DNA of 64,000 nucleotides, taken from contig JAFEAE010000016.1 of NCBI GenBank assembly GCA_018266575.1, positions 248,001 to 312,000 on the forward strand, given 5' to 3'. Positions 53,579 through 62,291 of this stretch are shown here, piece by piece; position 1 is the stretch's first letter; each line of letters starts with the position of its first letter. The translations under genes and the position numbers were made by a program. The notes below the pieces were generated by a model. That model did not search any database, was not told the origin of the DNA, and saw nothing but the letters and a program-made list of their open reading frames with translations. The DNA is from Bacteroidota bacterium. Lineage in GTDB: Bacteria > Bacteroidota > Bacteroidia > Chitinophagales > Chitinophagaceae.

Positions 53579-54454
53579 CTACATTACAAATAATACCATG
53601 TACAGCCATACGAATGGCGTTGCAAATAGCAGTGAATCGAACCGATCTAAAAAGCCACCATGCCCTGGCAGAATTTCGCCGCTGTCTTTTATGTTGGCCA
53701 TGCGTTTAAGTTTACTTTCCAGGATATCTCCAAAAGTACCGGCAATAGAAGCTATCGCAGCTACAATTCCCCATTGAGATACAGATTGCCAGTCAACATC
53801 AGCATTATAAAAATATCCTGTAAGCCCCATTACTACAATTGAAAGAATAATTCCGCCAACAGTTCCTTCCCAGGTTTTTTTGGGAGAAATTTTTGTGAGT
53901 GGTGTTTTGCCAATTAGCGACCCAACAATATATGCCATGGTATCATTGATCCAGATAGATGCGATGATAATGATCACCAATATCTTTCCTACATCCACAA
54001 ATCCGCCAAAAAAATTACTTCTTATATACGTCAGTAATCCCCAGCTTAACGAAATATATAATAAGCCTAAAAAAGAATACCCGATATTTTTCAGGTTGAT
54101 ATTCCTTACCAGGATAATTTCAAGCAGCGGCAACACGATCATGAATAATAATCCAATCCAGTAACCGATCTCGTGCAAAGAGACAGATCCAATCTTATAT
54201 CGTTCGCTGGTAAAAAAAAGCATAATGCACCAACCGGCGATCATCACTCCATATTTATGAAATTTTGTGATTTGCTTATAGCCGGGATCGATACGGCAAA
54301 TTATTTTCTGGTATTCGATCCAGCAACCAAAATGAATGACGGAAAATAAAATGAAGAAGCTCCAGAAATTCCATAACAAACCCGTGAGCATTACCGCTAC
54401 AAATATCAATGCAGAAAGTGCACGTGTTTTAAATACTGCAATATTCAGGGCCAT
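53579..54454 (-). CDS. cdsA: Phosphatidate cytidylyltransferase
   Basis: 291 residues, about eight membrane helices. The family signature is present: SLIGKTPLTKISPKKTWEGTVGG and GDILESKLKRMANIKDSGEILPGHGGFLDRFDSLLFA. It makes CDP-diacylglycerol, the precursor of all phospholipids. The gap to psd is 45 bp and to the CPBP gene is 38 bp, so the three are probably one operon. Confidence 0.96.
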   Translation of the reverse strand: MALNIAVFKTRALSALIFVAVMLTGLLWNFWSFFILFSVIHFGCWIEYQKIICRIDPGYKQITKFHKYGVMIAGWCIMLFFTSERYKIGSVSLHEIGYWIGLLFMIVLPLLEIILVRNINLKNIGYSFLGLLYISLSWGLLTYIRSNFFGGFVDVGKILVIIIIASIWINDTMAYIVGSLIGKTPLTKISPKKTWEGTVGGIILSIVVMGLTGYFYNADVDWQSVSQWGIVAAIASIAGTFGDILESKLKRMANIKDSGEILPGHGGFLDRFDSLLFATPFVWLYMVLFVM

Positions 54455-54492
54455 GATGCAAAGTTAAAAAATATTAGCACTAACGTAAATGG

Positions 54493-55413
54493 TTATGCGA
54501 TAAATTGATTGCGTTCATTCAGTTCTTCAAATTCGTATATCCGTGCAAATGTGCTGTTTGATTTTTTCCGGATAAGCCACAGCAATGCAAACACAATTAT
54601 TCCACTTGCAATAACCAGCAGCCACGGTAATGATGGGTTTTCGTTCACCATTTTCGGATAATACATCACTGCAATAACCTGTGCGCCATTGTAAAAAAAG
54701 TGTGCGACTATATTCACCCATAAACTTCCGCTGTACCAGAATAAAGCGCCTAATACAATGCCGAGAAACATTCGTGGAAAAAAACCTTCAAACTGCATAT
54801 GGAATGCGGAGAATAACATAGCAGTCACAATAATACCAGCCCAGGGGTTCCTGAAAATATGGATCATTATTCTTTGTAAAACACCGCGGAAACAAAATTC
54901 TTCACAGATGGCAGGAAGCGCGGCAACGATCAGCAAATTGATCACTATATCTTTTGCTGAATTTCCTTTCAGGAATGCTTCCATTTGTTTGGAAGCTTCA
55001 TTTTCCATATCAACCATCCATTTTGCTAATGGAATTTGTTGGTTCAAATCTCCCAACCAACTTACAAACGGAAACGATGCAAACATGATCAGCAAGGCGA
55101 GCAAATAATAACTATTTTTTTCAGGCTTATGTGCCCCTAAAAAAAACAATTGGTTGAATTGAAAAGTGATGAGCGCAAAAACCAATGCAGGCACAAAAAA
55201 AATAGTGATTGTTGAAATTGCCTGTACTACTTTCATGGCGCCGATAATTTTCGGATCTGAAAAATCCATGTTACTTAATTGAGAGATAGATGCACCTCTT
55301 GCCAGCAAAATAAAAGCGCTTAAAAATGAAGTCAGTAAAATAGATACGCCAACCAATCCAAAAAATAAACCTAACTGCGCCCAAGGCGATTTTATACGTA
55401 AATAGCTTCTCAT
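54493..55413 (-). CDS. CPBP family intramembrane metalloprotease
   Basis: 306 residues, about eight membrane helices. Motif 1 ICEEFCFRGVLQRI (EExxxR), motif 2 FSAFHMQFEGF (FxxxH) and motif 3 VNIVAHFFYNGAQ mark the CAAX-protease/bacteriocin-processing (Abi) family. Substrate unknown. First gene of the lipid operon; divergent from dusB. Confidence 0.93.
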   Translation of the reverse strand: MRSYLRIKSPWAQLGLFFGLVGVSILLTSFLSAFILLARGASISQLSNMDFSDPKIIGAMKVVQAISTITIFFVPALVFALITFQFNQLFFLGAHKPEKNSYYLLALLIMFASFPFVSWLGDLNQQIPLAKWMVDMENEASKQMEAFLKGNSAKDIVINLLIVAALPAICEEFCFRGVLQRIMIHIFRNPWAGIIVTAMLFSAFHMQFEGFFPRMFLGIVLGALFWYSGSLWVNIVAHFFYNGAQVIAVMYYPKMVNENPSLPWLLVIASGIIVFALLWLIRKKSNSTFARIYEFEELNERNQFIA

Positions 55414-55416
55414 TCG

Positions 55417-55444
55417 TTGTTTAGCCGATTAGTGTGTAAATTTG
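55417..55444 (+). promoter_or_regulatory. Promoter of dusB
   Basis: TTG (55417-55419), a 17-nt spacer, TAAATTTG (55437-55444). The start codon is 13 nt further on. Confidence 0.7.
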
Positions 55445-55457
55445 CAAACTTTAACCA

Positions 55458-56498
55458 ATGGTAAAGATCGGCAATATACAACTTCCCGCATTTCCGCTTC
55501 TTCTCGCGCCTATGGAAGATGTGAGCGACCCGCCATTTCGTGCTGTGTGCAAGGATAATGGTGCAGACCTGATGTATACCGAATTCATTTCGTCTGAAGG
55601 ATTGATCCGTGATGCGATCAAAAGCCGCCAGAAATTAGACATCTTTGATTACGAACGGCCGGTTGGCATACAAATTTTTGGTGGCGATGAAGAAAGCCTT
55701 TCCCTCGCTGCAAAAATTGTGGAAGTTACAAACCCGGATTTATTAGATATTAATTTTGGCTGCCCGGTGAAAAAAGTGGCGTTGAAAGGCGCAGGCGCAG
55801 GCGTATTAAAAGATCTTGATCTGATGCAGCGGCTTACTTCTGCTGTTGTGAAATCTACTTCACTTCCCGTCACTGTTAAAACACGTTTGGGTTGGGATGA
55901 CAACACAAAGAATATTGAAGAAGTTGCAGAACGTTTACAGGATGTAGGAATAAAAGCATTGGCCATACATGGAAGAACGCGTACGCAAATGTATAAAGGC
56001 GAAGCAGACTGGACATTGATCGGCAAAGTGAAAAATAATCCCAGGATTACAATACCAATTTTTGGTAACGGAGATATTGACAGCCCCGAAAAAGCGCTTG
56101 AATATAAAAACCGTTATGGTGTTGATGGCATCATGATCGGGCGTGCTGCAATCGGTTATCCGTGGATATTTAATGAGATAAAACATTTTGTACAAACAGG
56201 CGAACATCTTGTGCCGCCAACAATTGAAGACCGCGTTGCCGTTTGCAGAAAACATTTATATAAATCTGTTGAATGGAAAGGGCCTGTTGTAGGTATTAAT
56301 GAAATGCGCAGGCATTATGCAAATTATCTGAAGGGGTTGCCTAATATCAAAGAATACCGCAACAAATTGGTAACGCTAAAATTAGTAGAAGAAATTGACG
56401 AAGTTTTGGATGAAGTAATCGCTATTTATACCGGCTTCGAATTTGAAAAGAATAATATCGAGCTTATCAACTATCATGAGAAGTGCCCGATTGACTAA
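55458..56498 (+). CDS. dusB: tRNA-dihydrouridine synthase
   Basis: 346 residues. TIM barrel: PLLLAPMEDVSDPPFRAVCKDNGADLMYTEFIS (FMN), DINFGCPVKKVALKGAGAGVLKD with the catalytic Cys, VKTRLGWDD, HGRTRTQMYKGEADW, FGNGDIDSPEKA, GIMIGRAAIGYPWIF. It reduces uridines in the tRNA D-loop. Transcribed alone, divergent from the CPBP-cdsA-psd operon. Confidence 0.96.
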   Translation: MVKIGNIQLPAFPLLLAPMEDVSDPPFRAVCKDNGADLMYTEFISSEGLIRDAIKSRQKLDIFDYERPVGIQIFGGDEESLSLAAKIVEVTNPDLLDINFGCPVKKVALKGAGAGVLKDLDLMQRLTSAVVKSTSLPVTVKTRLGWDDNTKNIEEVAERLQDVGIKALAIHGRTRTQMYKGEADWTLIGKVKNNPRITIPIFGNGDIDSPEKALEYKNRYGVDGIMIGRAAIGYPWIFNEIKHFVQTGEHLVPPTIEDRVAVCRKHLYKSVEWKGPVVGINEMRRHYANYLKGLPNIKEYRNKLVTLKLVEEIDEVLDEVIAIYTGFEFEKNNIELINYHEKCPID

Positions 56499-56535
56499 GC
56501 GAGTGGGGAGTGGACAGTGGTAAGTTATAAGAAGA
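56499..56535. repeat. Short heptamer array
   Basis: Units gagtggg, gagtgga, cagtggt, aagttat follow the dusB stop. Confidence 0.6.
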
Positions 56536-56538
56536 GAA

Positions 56539-57054
56539 TTATTTTTTCTCAAAATGATTTTCCAACTGCTCCGTATAAACTGCTGCTCGTTTTGCTGCAA
56601 TAAAATCTGCGCCGAATAATAATGCCGCCTGAATTGCAAGCGTTATCCCAAGCCCAAACAAAAAAGATTTTTCAGGAACATTTTTGTAAAGAACAATAAA
56701 AATCAATCCTGTTATCACAAATACTATTTCCACCCAACGATAGATGAGAAAATTACGGTTCACCGTTTTCATCCTTGGCAGCTCTTCATTTTTTAATTTC
56801 ACCGGGTTCATGTCGTATGCATATACATTATCGATCCGCTGGCTATCGCTTCTTGCATACACAACATAGCCTGCAGCAGCTTGCAGCAATCCGATTACCA
56901 ATAAGGGCACCGTTGCCCCTTTTGCAAAATTTGTTTTCCAGAAAAAAAAGAAACCGGCTGCAAGCAAAATAGCTATTATACCGATGATCAGGAAAAGCAG
57001 GCTCTCGTGTTTTTCAGCCAGGAAATATTTTTCAATATCTGCTTTGGTCAACAT
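56539..57054 (-). CDS. Membrane protein of unknown function
   Basis: 171 residues with four predicted helices (about 18-36, 43-63, 104-122, 129-148) between charged tails; FLAEKHESLLFLIIGIIAILLAAGFFFFW at the start. No family recognised with confidence. It lies 27 bp after the peroxidase gene and may be co-transcribed with it. Confidence 0.75.
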   Translation of the reverse strand: MLTKADIEKYFLAEKHESLLFLIIGIIAILLAAGFFFFWKTNFAKGATVPLLVIGLLQAAAGYVVYARSDSQRIDNVYAYDMNPVKLKNEELPRMKTVNRNFLIYRWVEIVFVITGLIFIVLYKNVPEKSFLFGLGITLAIQAALLFGADFIAAKRAAVYTEQLENHFEKK

Positions 57055-57081
57055 GAATTTGTTTTAAGAAAGGTAGTAAAA

Positions 57082-57672
57082 TTATTTGCTGATGGCAGTA
57101 ACTATTTCATTGCTTAAAGGAGAAACAGATGGATCGTAATATGCCAGCAGCGTTCCTTTTTCATCGACCAGGTATTTCGAAAAATTCCAGGTTGGGGGTT
57201 GATCATTCCAGCCGTTTTTGGCTTTATCACTCAACCATTGAAAGACGTTATTTTGTTCGCCGTTTTTTCTTACAACACTTTTCTTCGTTAATGGAAAAGT
57301 AACTCCATAATTTATTTCGCAAAATGCAGCAATCTCTTCATCCGAACCTTTTTCCTGTTGTTTAAAATCGTTTGACGGAAAGGCTATCACCACTAATTTA
57401 TCCACGTATTGCGTGTACAATTTTTGCAATTCTTCATATTGCGGCGTAAAGCCACAATCAGAAGCAGTATTCACCAGCAACACTTTTTTCCCTTCGAAAT
57501 TTTTAAAATCAATTTCAGTGCCGTTATTCAAATTTGTTTTTAACGAATAAAAAGAAACTACAGGTTCTTTCATAAAAGAATTGCTTTTATTGCGTGAATC
57601 GCTGCCAGATAATTTTCTAAGAAAAATAAAAACCGGGTAGATTGATTTCAGAAGGCTTTGTCGTAATGTCAT
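57082..57672 (-). CDS. Glutathione peroxidase family thiol peroxidase
   Basis: 196 residues. NTASDCGFTPQYEELQ carries the peroxidatic Cys, FPSNDFKQQEKGSDEEIAAFCEINYGVTFP the Gln and resolving-Cys region, WNFSKYLVDEKG the Trp/Asn. The 33 residues before MKEPVVSFYSL may be an anchor or may be untranslated (alternative ATG at 57573). Paralogue of the gene at 5086. Confidence 0.92.
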   Translation of the reverse strand: MTLRQSLLKSIYPVFIFLRKLSGSDSRNKSNSFMKEPVVSFYSLKTNLNNGTEIDFKNFEGKKVLLVNTASDCGFTPQYEELQKLYTQYVDKLVVIAFPSNDFKQQEKGSDEEIAAFCEINYGVTFPLTKKSVVRKNGEQNNVFQWLSDKAKNGWNDQPPTWNFSKYLVDEKGTLLAYYDPSVSPLSNEIVTAISK

Positions 57673-57679
57673 CGTGATT

Positions 57680-57800
57680 CTTTTTGTGAATGGTGAATAG
57701 TGAGTGGTGAATGTTGTAGTTCATGATTACTTACTATTTTGGCCAACTTTCATTTATCAACTTTATTGACAATTCAACATTGACCATTCACTACTCATCT
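57680..57800. repeat. Heptamer repeat, facing arms
   Basis: Units gtgaatg, gtgaata, gtgagtg, gtgaatg (57686-57713) face attgacc, attcact, actcatc near 57777-57798. Confidence 0.8.
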
Positions 57801-59177
57801 TATAAATTTTTTATACCATTTCAACTTTCCGTTGAATGGCGGATATTTTATTGCAGGGTCAAACCACGTTGGCGTTTTCATCACTGCTTTTGCATGTGTG
57901 AATGTATCAAAGGTTGATTTGCCATGATACGCGCCAATGCCACTATTACCAATCCCGCCAAAAGGAAAATGATGATTTGCAAAATGCCAGGCCGTATTAT
58001 TGATACAACCTCCACCAAATGCAACCCGGTTCATCCATTCTTTTTCTTTATTGCTATCCGATGTAAACAAATAAAAGGACAATGGGTTTGGATTTTTTTG
58101 AATGACCTTCAATGCATCATCCATGTTATTAAAAGTAATGATTGGTAATACCGGGCCGAAAATTTCATCTTTCATAACTGATGAATCGATCGAAACATTC
58201 TCTATCATAGTTGGCGCCACAAATAATTTTTCTTTATTCGTCTCTCCGCCAACCAGGATTTTTCCATCTTTCAAATAACTTGTCAGTTTTTCAAAACGTT
58301 TTTCATTAATGATCTTTCCATAACTATAACTTGCTTCACTATTATCTCCAAAAAAATTAGCAATCATTTCTTTCATCTTCCCAACAAATTCTTCTTTCAC
58401 GCTTTCATGCACCAAAGCATAATCAGGAGCAATGCAGGTTTGTCCTGCATTTATAAATTTTCCGAGAGTGATCCGGCGTGCGGCAGTTGTAATATTTGCA
58501 TCGGCTTCAATTACAGCGGGGCTTTTGCCTCCCAGTTCAAGAGTAACAGGTATCAAATCTTTTGCGGCTGATTGATAAATTATTTTTCCTACCGGAATGC
58601 TTCCCGTATAAAAAATATGATCAAAACGGAACGAATGCATCATCGCAGGAATTACTTCTCCGCCATCACCCTGAACAATTTGTATATATTCTTCCGAAAA
58701 AATTTCACGGATAATTTTTTCAGCAATAGCGGCGGTCGCGTGTGCAAATTCAGAAGGCTTCAGCACAACACAATTCCCACCGGCAATTGCACCGATCAAT
58801 GGAATAAATAATAATTGCAACGGGTAATTCCAGGGCGCAATTATTAGTACCACGCCAAGCGGGTCGCGATAAATTTTACCGGATGAAGGAAGATTAACCA
58901 ACTCAACTTTTGTGCGCTTTGGCTGCATCCATTTGTGAAGATTTCTTATTGCAGCATTAAGTTCAGCCAATATCAAGCCTAATTCTGTTGCATAACTTTC
59001 TTCCGGGCTTTTTTTTAAGTCGCTGTACAATGCATCGTAAATTTCACGCTCATATTTTAAAACTGTTTGCTTTAGCAGTTGAAGGCGCTTTTTCCTGAAA
59101 TTGTAGCTTTTAGTAGCTCCGCTTTCATAATAGCTTCGGATAGTTAACAAGCTGTGCTCAAAGTTTGTAACTGACAT
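57795..59177 (-). CDS. Aldehyde dehydrogenase (ALDH3-like)
   Basis: 460 residues, short ALDH type. IIAPWNYPLQLLFIPLIGAIAGGNCVVLKPSE, TGSIPVGKIIYQSAAKDLIPVTLELGGKSPAVI (catalytic Glu), FINAGQTCIAPDYALV (catalytic Cys), and FGGGCINNTAWHFANHHFPFGGIGNSGIG. It oxidises aldehydes to acids with NAD(P); the length and end resemble fatty-aldehyde enzymes. Divergent from tadA. Confidence 0.95.
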   Translation of the reverse strand: MSVTNFEHSLLTIRSYYESGATKSYNFRKKRLQLLKQTVLKYEREIYDALYSDLKKSPEESYATELGLILAELNAAIRNLHKWMQPKRTKVELVNLPSSGKIYRDPLGVVLIIAPWNYPLQLLFIPLIGAIAGGNCVVLKPSEFAHATAAIAEKIIREIFSEEYIQIVQGDGGEVIPAMMHSFRFDHIFYTGSIPVGKIIYQSAAKDLIPVTLELGGKSPAVIEADANITTAARRITLGKFINAGQTCIAPDYALVHESVKEEFVGKMKEMIANFFGDNSEASYSYGKIINEKRFEKLTSYLKDGKILVGGETNKEKLFVAPTMIENVSIDSSVMKDEIFGPVLPIITFNNMDDALKVIQKNPNPLSFYLFTSDSNKEKEWMNRVAFGGGCINNTAWHFANHHFPFGGIGNSGIGAYHGKSTFDTFTHAKAVMKTPTWFDPAIKYPPFNGKLKWYKKFIR

Positions 59178-59273
59178 TATTAAATATTTCGATTTTAAAG
59201 ATAAATATATTTTGCAGCAGCGGTTATTGTAATTGTAATAATCACTTTCTGTTTTTTTTCGGAACTTTAAAGC

Positions 59274-59741
59274 ATGACGGATGAATACTACATGCTGCAG
59301 GCGTTAAAAGAAGCACGCAAAGCTTTTGATGAAGATGAAGTGCCTATAGGAGCGATCATCATTATGAATAATAAAATCATTTCACGCGGGCATAATGAAA
59401 CAGAAAAATTAAAAGACCCGACAGCGCATGCAGAGATTATCGCACTCACTTCTGCATTCAGCTTTCTTGGCGGAAAATATTTGCATGACGCTACTATCTA
59501 CATCACAGTAGAACCTTGCCTTATGTGCGCCGGCGCATTATATTGGAGCAAGATCGGCAAAGTTGTTTATGGTGCTGACGATGAGAAAAATGGTTACCGG
59601 AAATATGTAGTGCCCGTGCCTTCTATTGAAAGTGCCGGAATCGGGCCGTGGCCGTTTCATCCAAAAACAGAATTAATAAAGGGTGTGTTGAAAGAGGAAT
59701 GCGCTATGTTGATGAAAACTTTTTTTCAATCAAAGAGATAA
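59274..59741 (+). CDS. tadA: tRNA-specific adenosine deaminase
   Basis: 155 residues. Zinc-deaminase motifs: PTAHAEIIAL (His ligand and catalytic Glu) and EPCLMCAGAL (two Cys ligands), preceded by EDEVPIGAIIIMNNKIISRGHNE. Converts A34 to inosine in tRNA-Arg. Length and motif spacing match TadA rather than cytidine deaminase. Confidence 0.93.
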   Translation: MTDEYYMLQALKEARKAFDEDEVPIGAIIIMNNKIISRGHNETEKLKDPTAHAEIIALTSAFSFLGGKYLHDATIYITVEPCLMCAGALYWSKIGKVVYGADDEKNGYRKYVVPVPSIESAGIGPWPFHPKTELIKGVLKEECAMLMKTFFQSKR

Positions 59742-59830
59742 AAAGCAAATGTGTTAATTTGAAAATGTGATCATGCAGCAGATTATCTGGAATTTCCACA
59801 TTTTTCACATTTCCCACATTTTCAAATTTG
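59742..59830. repeat. Degenerate repeat, facing arms
   Basis: Words gtgttaatttgaaaatgtg face cacattttcaaatttg; a period near 7-8 is seen on the right arm. Confidence 0.5.
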
Positions 59831-59832
59831 TC

Positions 59833-59864
59833 TTTGAGCAATAAACTTATGAGGCTTACATTTG
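59833..59864 (+). promoter_or_regulatory. Promoter of the superoxide dismutase gene
   Basis: TTTG (59833-59836), a 20-nt spacer, TACATTTG (59857-59864). Predicts a leader of about 35 nt. Confidence 0.7.
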
Positions 59865-59903
59865 TTGTCCTTAATAGTTACACACTAATCAAAATTTTAT
59901 ATT

Positions 59904-60506
59904 ATGGCATTTACACTACCTGCGCTTCCTTACGCACACGATGCATTGGAACCGCATATCGACACAACGACAATGCAGATCCATCACGGCAAACACCACC
60001 AGGCTTATGTTGACAATCTCAATAAAGCAATTGCAGGCACGCCCAACGAAAATAAACCGCTCGAAGAATTAGTGAAACATGCAGGCGTAATAAGCCCTGC
60101 AGTCCGCAACAATGGCGGCGGGCATTGGAACCACTCCTTTTTCTGGGAAAGCCTTGCACCAAAAGCAGGCGGTGCGCCAACCGGAAAATTGGGTGATGCT
60201 ATCAATGCAGCGTTCGGTTCGTTCGATGCATTTAAAGAAAAGTTCAATGCAGCAGGAATGGGCCGTTTCGGAAGCGGATGGGCATGGCTTATTGTAAAAG
60301 ATGGCAAACTGGAAATTTCTTCCACACCAAACCAGGATAACCCGCTGATGGATGTTGCCGAAGTAAAAGGCACACCATTACTTGGTGTTGATGTTTGGGA
60401 GCATGCTTATTATTTAAAATATCAAAACCGCCGCGCAGAATATCTTGGTGCATTCTGGAATGTTGTAAACTGGAATAAGGTTGCAGAACGTTTCAGCGCA
60501 GCATAA
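59904..60506 (+). CDS. Superoxide dismutase (Fe/Mn)
   Basis: 200 residues. Metal ligands are in [26 protein letters not shown] (first His), [10 protein letters not shown] (second His) and [21 protein letters not shown] (Asp and His). GSGWAWLIV is conserved. Fe versus Mn use cannot be told from sequence here. Followed by a hairpin terminator. Confidence 0.96.
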   Translation: MAFTLPALPYAHDALEPHIDTTTMQIHHGKHHQAYVDNLNKAIAGTPNENKPLEELVKHAGVISPAVRNNGGGHWNHSFFWESLAPKAGGAPTGKLGDAINAAFGSFDAFKEKFNAAGMGRFGSGWAWLIVKDGKLEISSTPNQDNPLMDVAEVKGTPLLGVDVWEHAYYLKYQNRRAEYLGAFWNVVNWNKVAERFSAA

Positions 60507-60535
60507 TCAATTATCAGAAAAAATCTGTTACTTGC

Positions 60536-60566
60536 AATCCCGGTACCATTTACCGGGATTTGCTTT
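60536..60566 (+). terminator. Terminator after superoxide dismutase
   Basis: Perfect 10-bp stem AATCCCGGTA/TACCGGGATT, loop CCATT, followed by a short T-tract. Confidence 0.7.
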
Positions 60567-60580
60567 TAAAACTAACGGTT

Positions 60581-61168
60581 ATGAAAAAAATAAAAATCCT
60601 TTTTCCGGTAATTATAATTGCAGCATTAACTGCATGCGGGCATGGAAAAAAAATAATTGTGTACGCCAATACGGATAGTTTTGATGTAGATGCTTCACAA
60701 AAAAATATAACCTACACCGATGGTACTACACACCAGGAAAAAGAGCTGGAGTTTGGTAGCGGAACAACTACGCTAAATATTCAATCCCCTTCAGGGAAGT
60801 TTACACTTGATGCTGCGGAGGATGGTTTGTACATCGTGAACTTGCAGAAAGATACAATAGTGGGAAGCTTTCAACGCATTGGTGCAGATAACGGAACAGT
60901 TAAATACACAGCTGACCAGGTTAAACATGTAGTTGATAGCTTAGGACAATTAACTGTAGGCACAAATGTAAGTGCTGCAAATAAAAATTATTTTATCCCA
61001 CCCAAAACAATTGTAAAAATAACGAGGAATACAAAAGCAACGATAGTAGGACCGTACAATAAAATCCCTTCTGGCTTTGATGCTACATCTGTTCCTGAAA
61101 TATATAAGTTTTATACAAACAAAGGTATCCGTGAAATTATGGATAATCTAACGGGAATGGCTAAGTGA
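60581..61168 (+). CDS. Lipoprotein of unknown function
   Basis: 195 residues from ATG 60581. Lipobox IIIAALTACG (Cys18), then a beta-rich protein (IVYANTDSFDVDASQKNITYTDG; GTTTLNIQSPSGKFTLDAAEDGLYIVNLQKDTIVGSF). No family recognised. Transcribed alone. Confidence 0.75.
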   Translation: MKKIKILFPVIIIAALTACGHGKKIIVYANTDSFDVDASQKNITYTDGTTHQEKELEFGSGTTTLNIQSPSGKFTLDAAEDGLYIVNLQKDTIVGSFQRIGADNGTVKYTADQVKHVVDSLGQLTVGTNVSAANKNYFIPPKTIVKITRNTKATIVGPYNKIPSGFDATSVPEIYKFYTNKGIREIMDNLTGMAK

Positions 61169-61171
61169 AAA

Positions 61172-61266
61172 AAGGATGATTGTTGACCGATGATGGATGA
61201 TCGATTTCAGTGTATATTTTCGTTACTAATGTCGAACATCGATTAACGGTCATCTACCAACATTTG
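61172..61266. repeat. Heptamer repeat, facing arms
   Basis: Units tgttgac, cgatgat, ggatgat, cgatttc face gtcgaac, atcgatt, aacggtc, atctacc. Confidence 0.7.
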
Positions 61267-61270
61267 CTAT

Positions 61271-61504
61271 TTACGGCACCGGATCATACCCATGCCCGCC
61301 CCAGGGATGGCAACGTGCAATACGTTTTATAGTAAGCCAGCTTCCTTTAAAGATCCCATATTTTTTTAATGCTTCAATTCCATACTGGGAGCATGTTGGC
61401 GTGTATCGGCACTTCGGGCCAAGTAATGGTGATATCAGCCACTGATAAATTTTTATCAGCAGGATAAATGGGAAGCTAAGTATCTGAAGAAATTTTTTCA
61501 TCAA
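61271..61504 (-). CDS. yidD: Membrane protein insertion efficiency factor YidD
   Basis: 77 residues. [34 protein letters not shown] and [17 protein letters not shown] are diagnostic, with the conserved Cys residues. Inner-membrane associated helper of membrane protein insertion. Its start lies 29 nt inside rnpA, so translation is probably coupled. Confidence 0.95.
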   Translation of the reverse strand: MMKKFLQILSFPFILLIKIYQWLISPLLGPKCRYTPTCSQYGIEALKKYGIFKGSWLTIKRIARCHPWGGHGYDPVP

Positions 61505-61898
61505 CTATTTTTATCAGCCTTTGTAAAATTACATCCATCTTTTCGTATAATATTTTATACTCCGGAAGTTCTTTTGATATATAAATGAAGAACACCGCCA
61601 GTTGTACATTGTTTTTGACAGCTACTTCATACAGATTCTTTTTTTGAACGCGGTAACATTCTCGCATTAACCTTTTTATCCTGTTTCTATCGACAGCCCG
61701 TTTGAAATTTTTACTGCTTGCAGAAAAGCCTGCCTGTACAGGAAGTGATAAGTAAGAAGTGGTAAGTGGCAGGTGGTCGATAGTATAGAAAACTTTAATC
61801 GGGAAAGTGGAAAAACTTTTCCCTACCCGAAATAGCTTTTCGATGCGCTTGCGGCTTTTCAGCCGTTCATTTTTTCCTAATGTGTTTTTTATGTTCAT
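61476..61898 (-). CDS. rnpA: Ribonuclease P protein component
   Basis: 140 residues. [48 protein letters not shown] (the RNR motif) are typical. It binds RNase P RNA for tRNA 5' maturation. Oddity: about 12 residues ([13 protein letters not shown]) between strand 1 and strand 2 are encoded by a 35-bp heptamer array (61743-61777). Confidence 0.94.
   Translation of the reverse strand: MNIKNTLGKNERLKSRKRIEKLFRVGKSFSTFPIKVFYTIDHLPLTTSYLSLPVQAGFSASSKNFKRAVDRNRIKRLMRECYRVQKKNLYEVAVKNNVQLAVFFIYISKELPEYKILYEKMDVILQRLIKIVDEKISSDT
61743..61777. repeat. Heptamer array (5 x 7) inside rnpA
   Basis: Units aagtgat, aagtaag, aagtggt, aagtggc, aggtggt, translated on the minus strand. Confidence 0.75.
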
Positions 61899-61906
61899 TC
61901 AAAAAA

Positions 61907-61931
61907 ATAGCCCCGGAAAAACCGGAGCTAT
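61907..61931 (-). terminator. Hairpin between rpmH and rnpA
   Basis: ATAGC-C-CCGG / CCGG-A-GCTAT stem with one mismatch and a T-run on the minus strand. Likely a partial terminator that keeps rpmH expression above rnpA. Confidence 0.7.
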
Positions 61932-61978
61932 AAAAATATTATTAATCCTGCAACTAATACAGCAGGTAAAATTATTGT

Positions 61979-62134
61979 TTATTTCAATTTTGATTCGTCA
62001 GAAACAGTCAGCTTATGACGTCCTTTCTTGCGGCGGCTTGCCAATACCTTGCGTCCGTTTGCAGTTTGCATACGTTTGCGGAAACCGTGAACGGTTTTAC
62101 GGCGGCGCCTGTGCGGCTGGAATGTACGTTTCAT
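61979..62134 (-). CDS. rpmH: Ribosomal protein bL34
   Basis: 51 residues: [22 protein letters not shown] then [25 protein letters not shown]. Small, highly basic, canonical. First of rpmH-rnpA-yidD. Confidence 0.97.
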   Translation of the reverse strand: MKRTFQPHRRRRKTVHGFRKRMQTANGRKVLASRRKKGRHKLTVSDESKLK

Positions 62135-62291
62135 TGTTTTTCTTTTTTACCCGGTTTACAATATGCCCCTGCGGAGAAACAGGAACTCATTTTTATTCTT
62201 CACTACGGGCCACCATGCCCGCCGATTGTGAAAGGGACGGCAAAGGTAATAGAAAATCCGGTATTTTATACAGTAAAATGGAATTTTTCAG

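Noticed and set aside
61476..61504. Overlap of yidD and rnpA as an anomaly
   Set aside because: Overlapping rnpA and yidD is common in bacteria and both proteins are complete.
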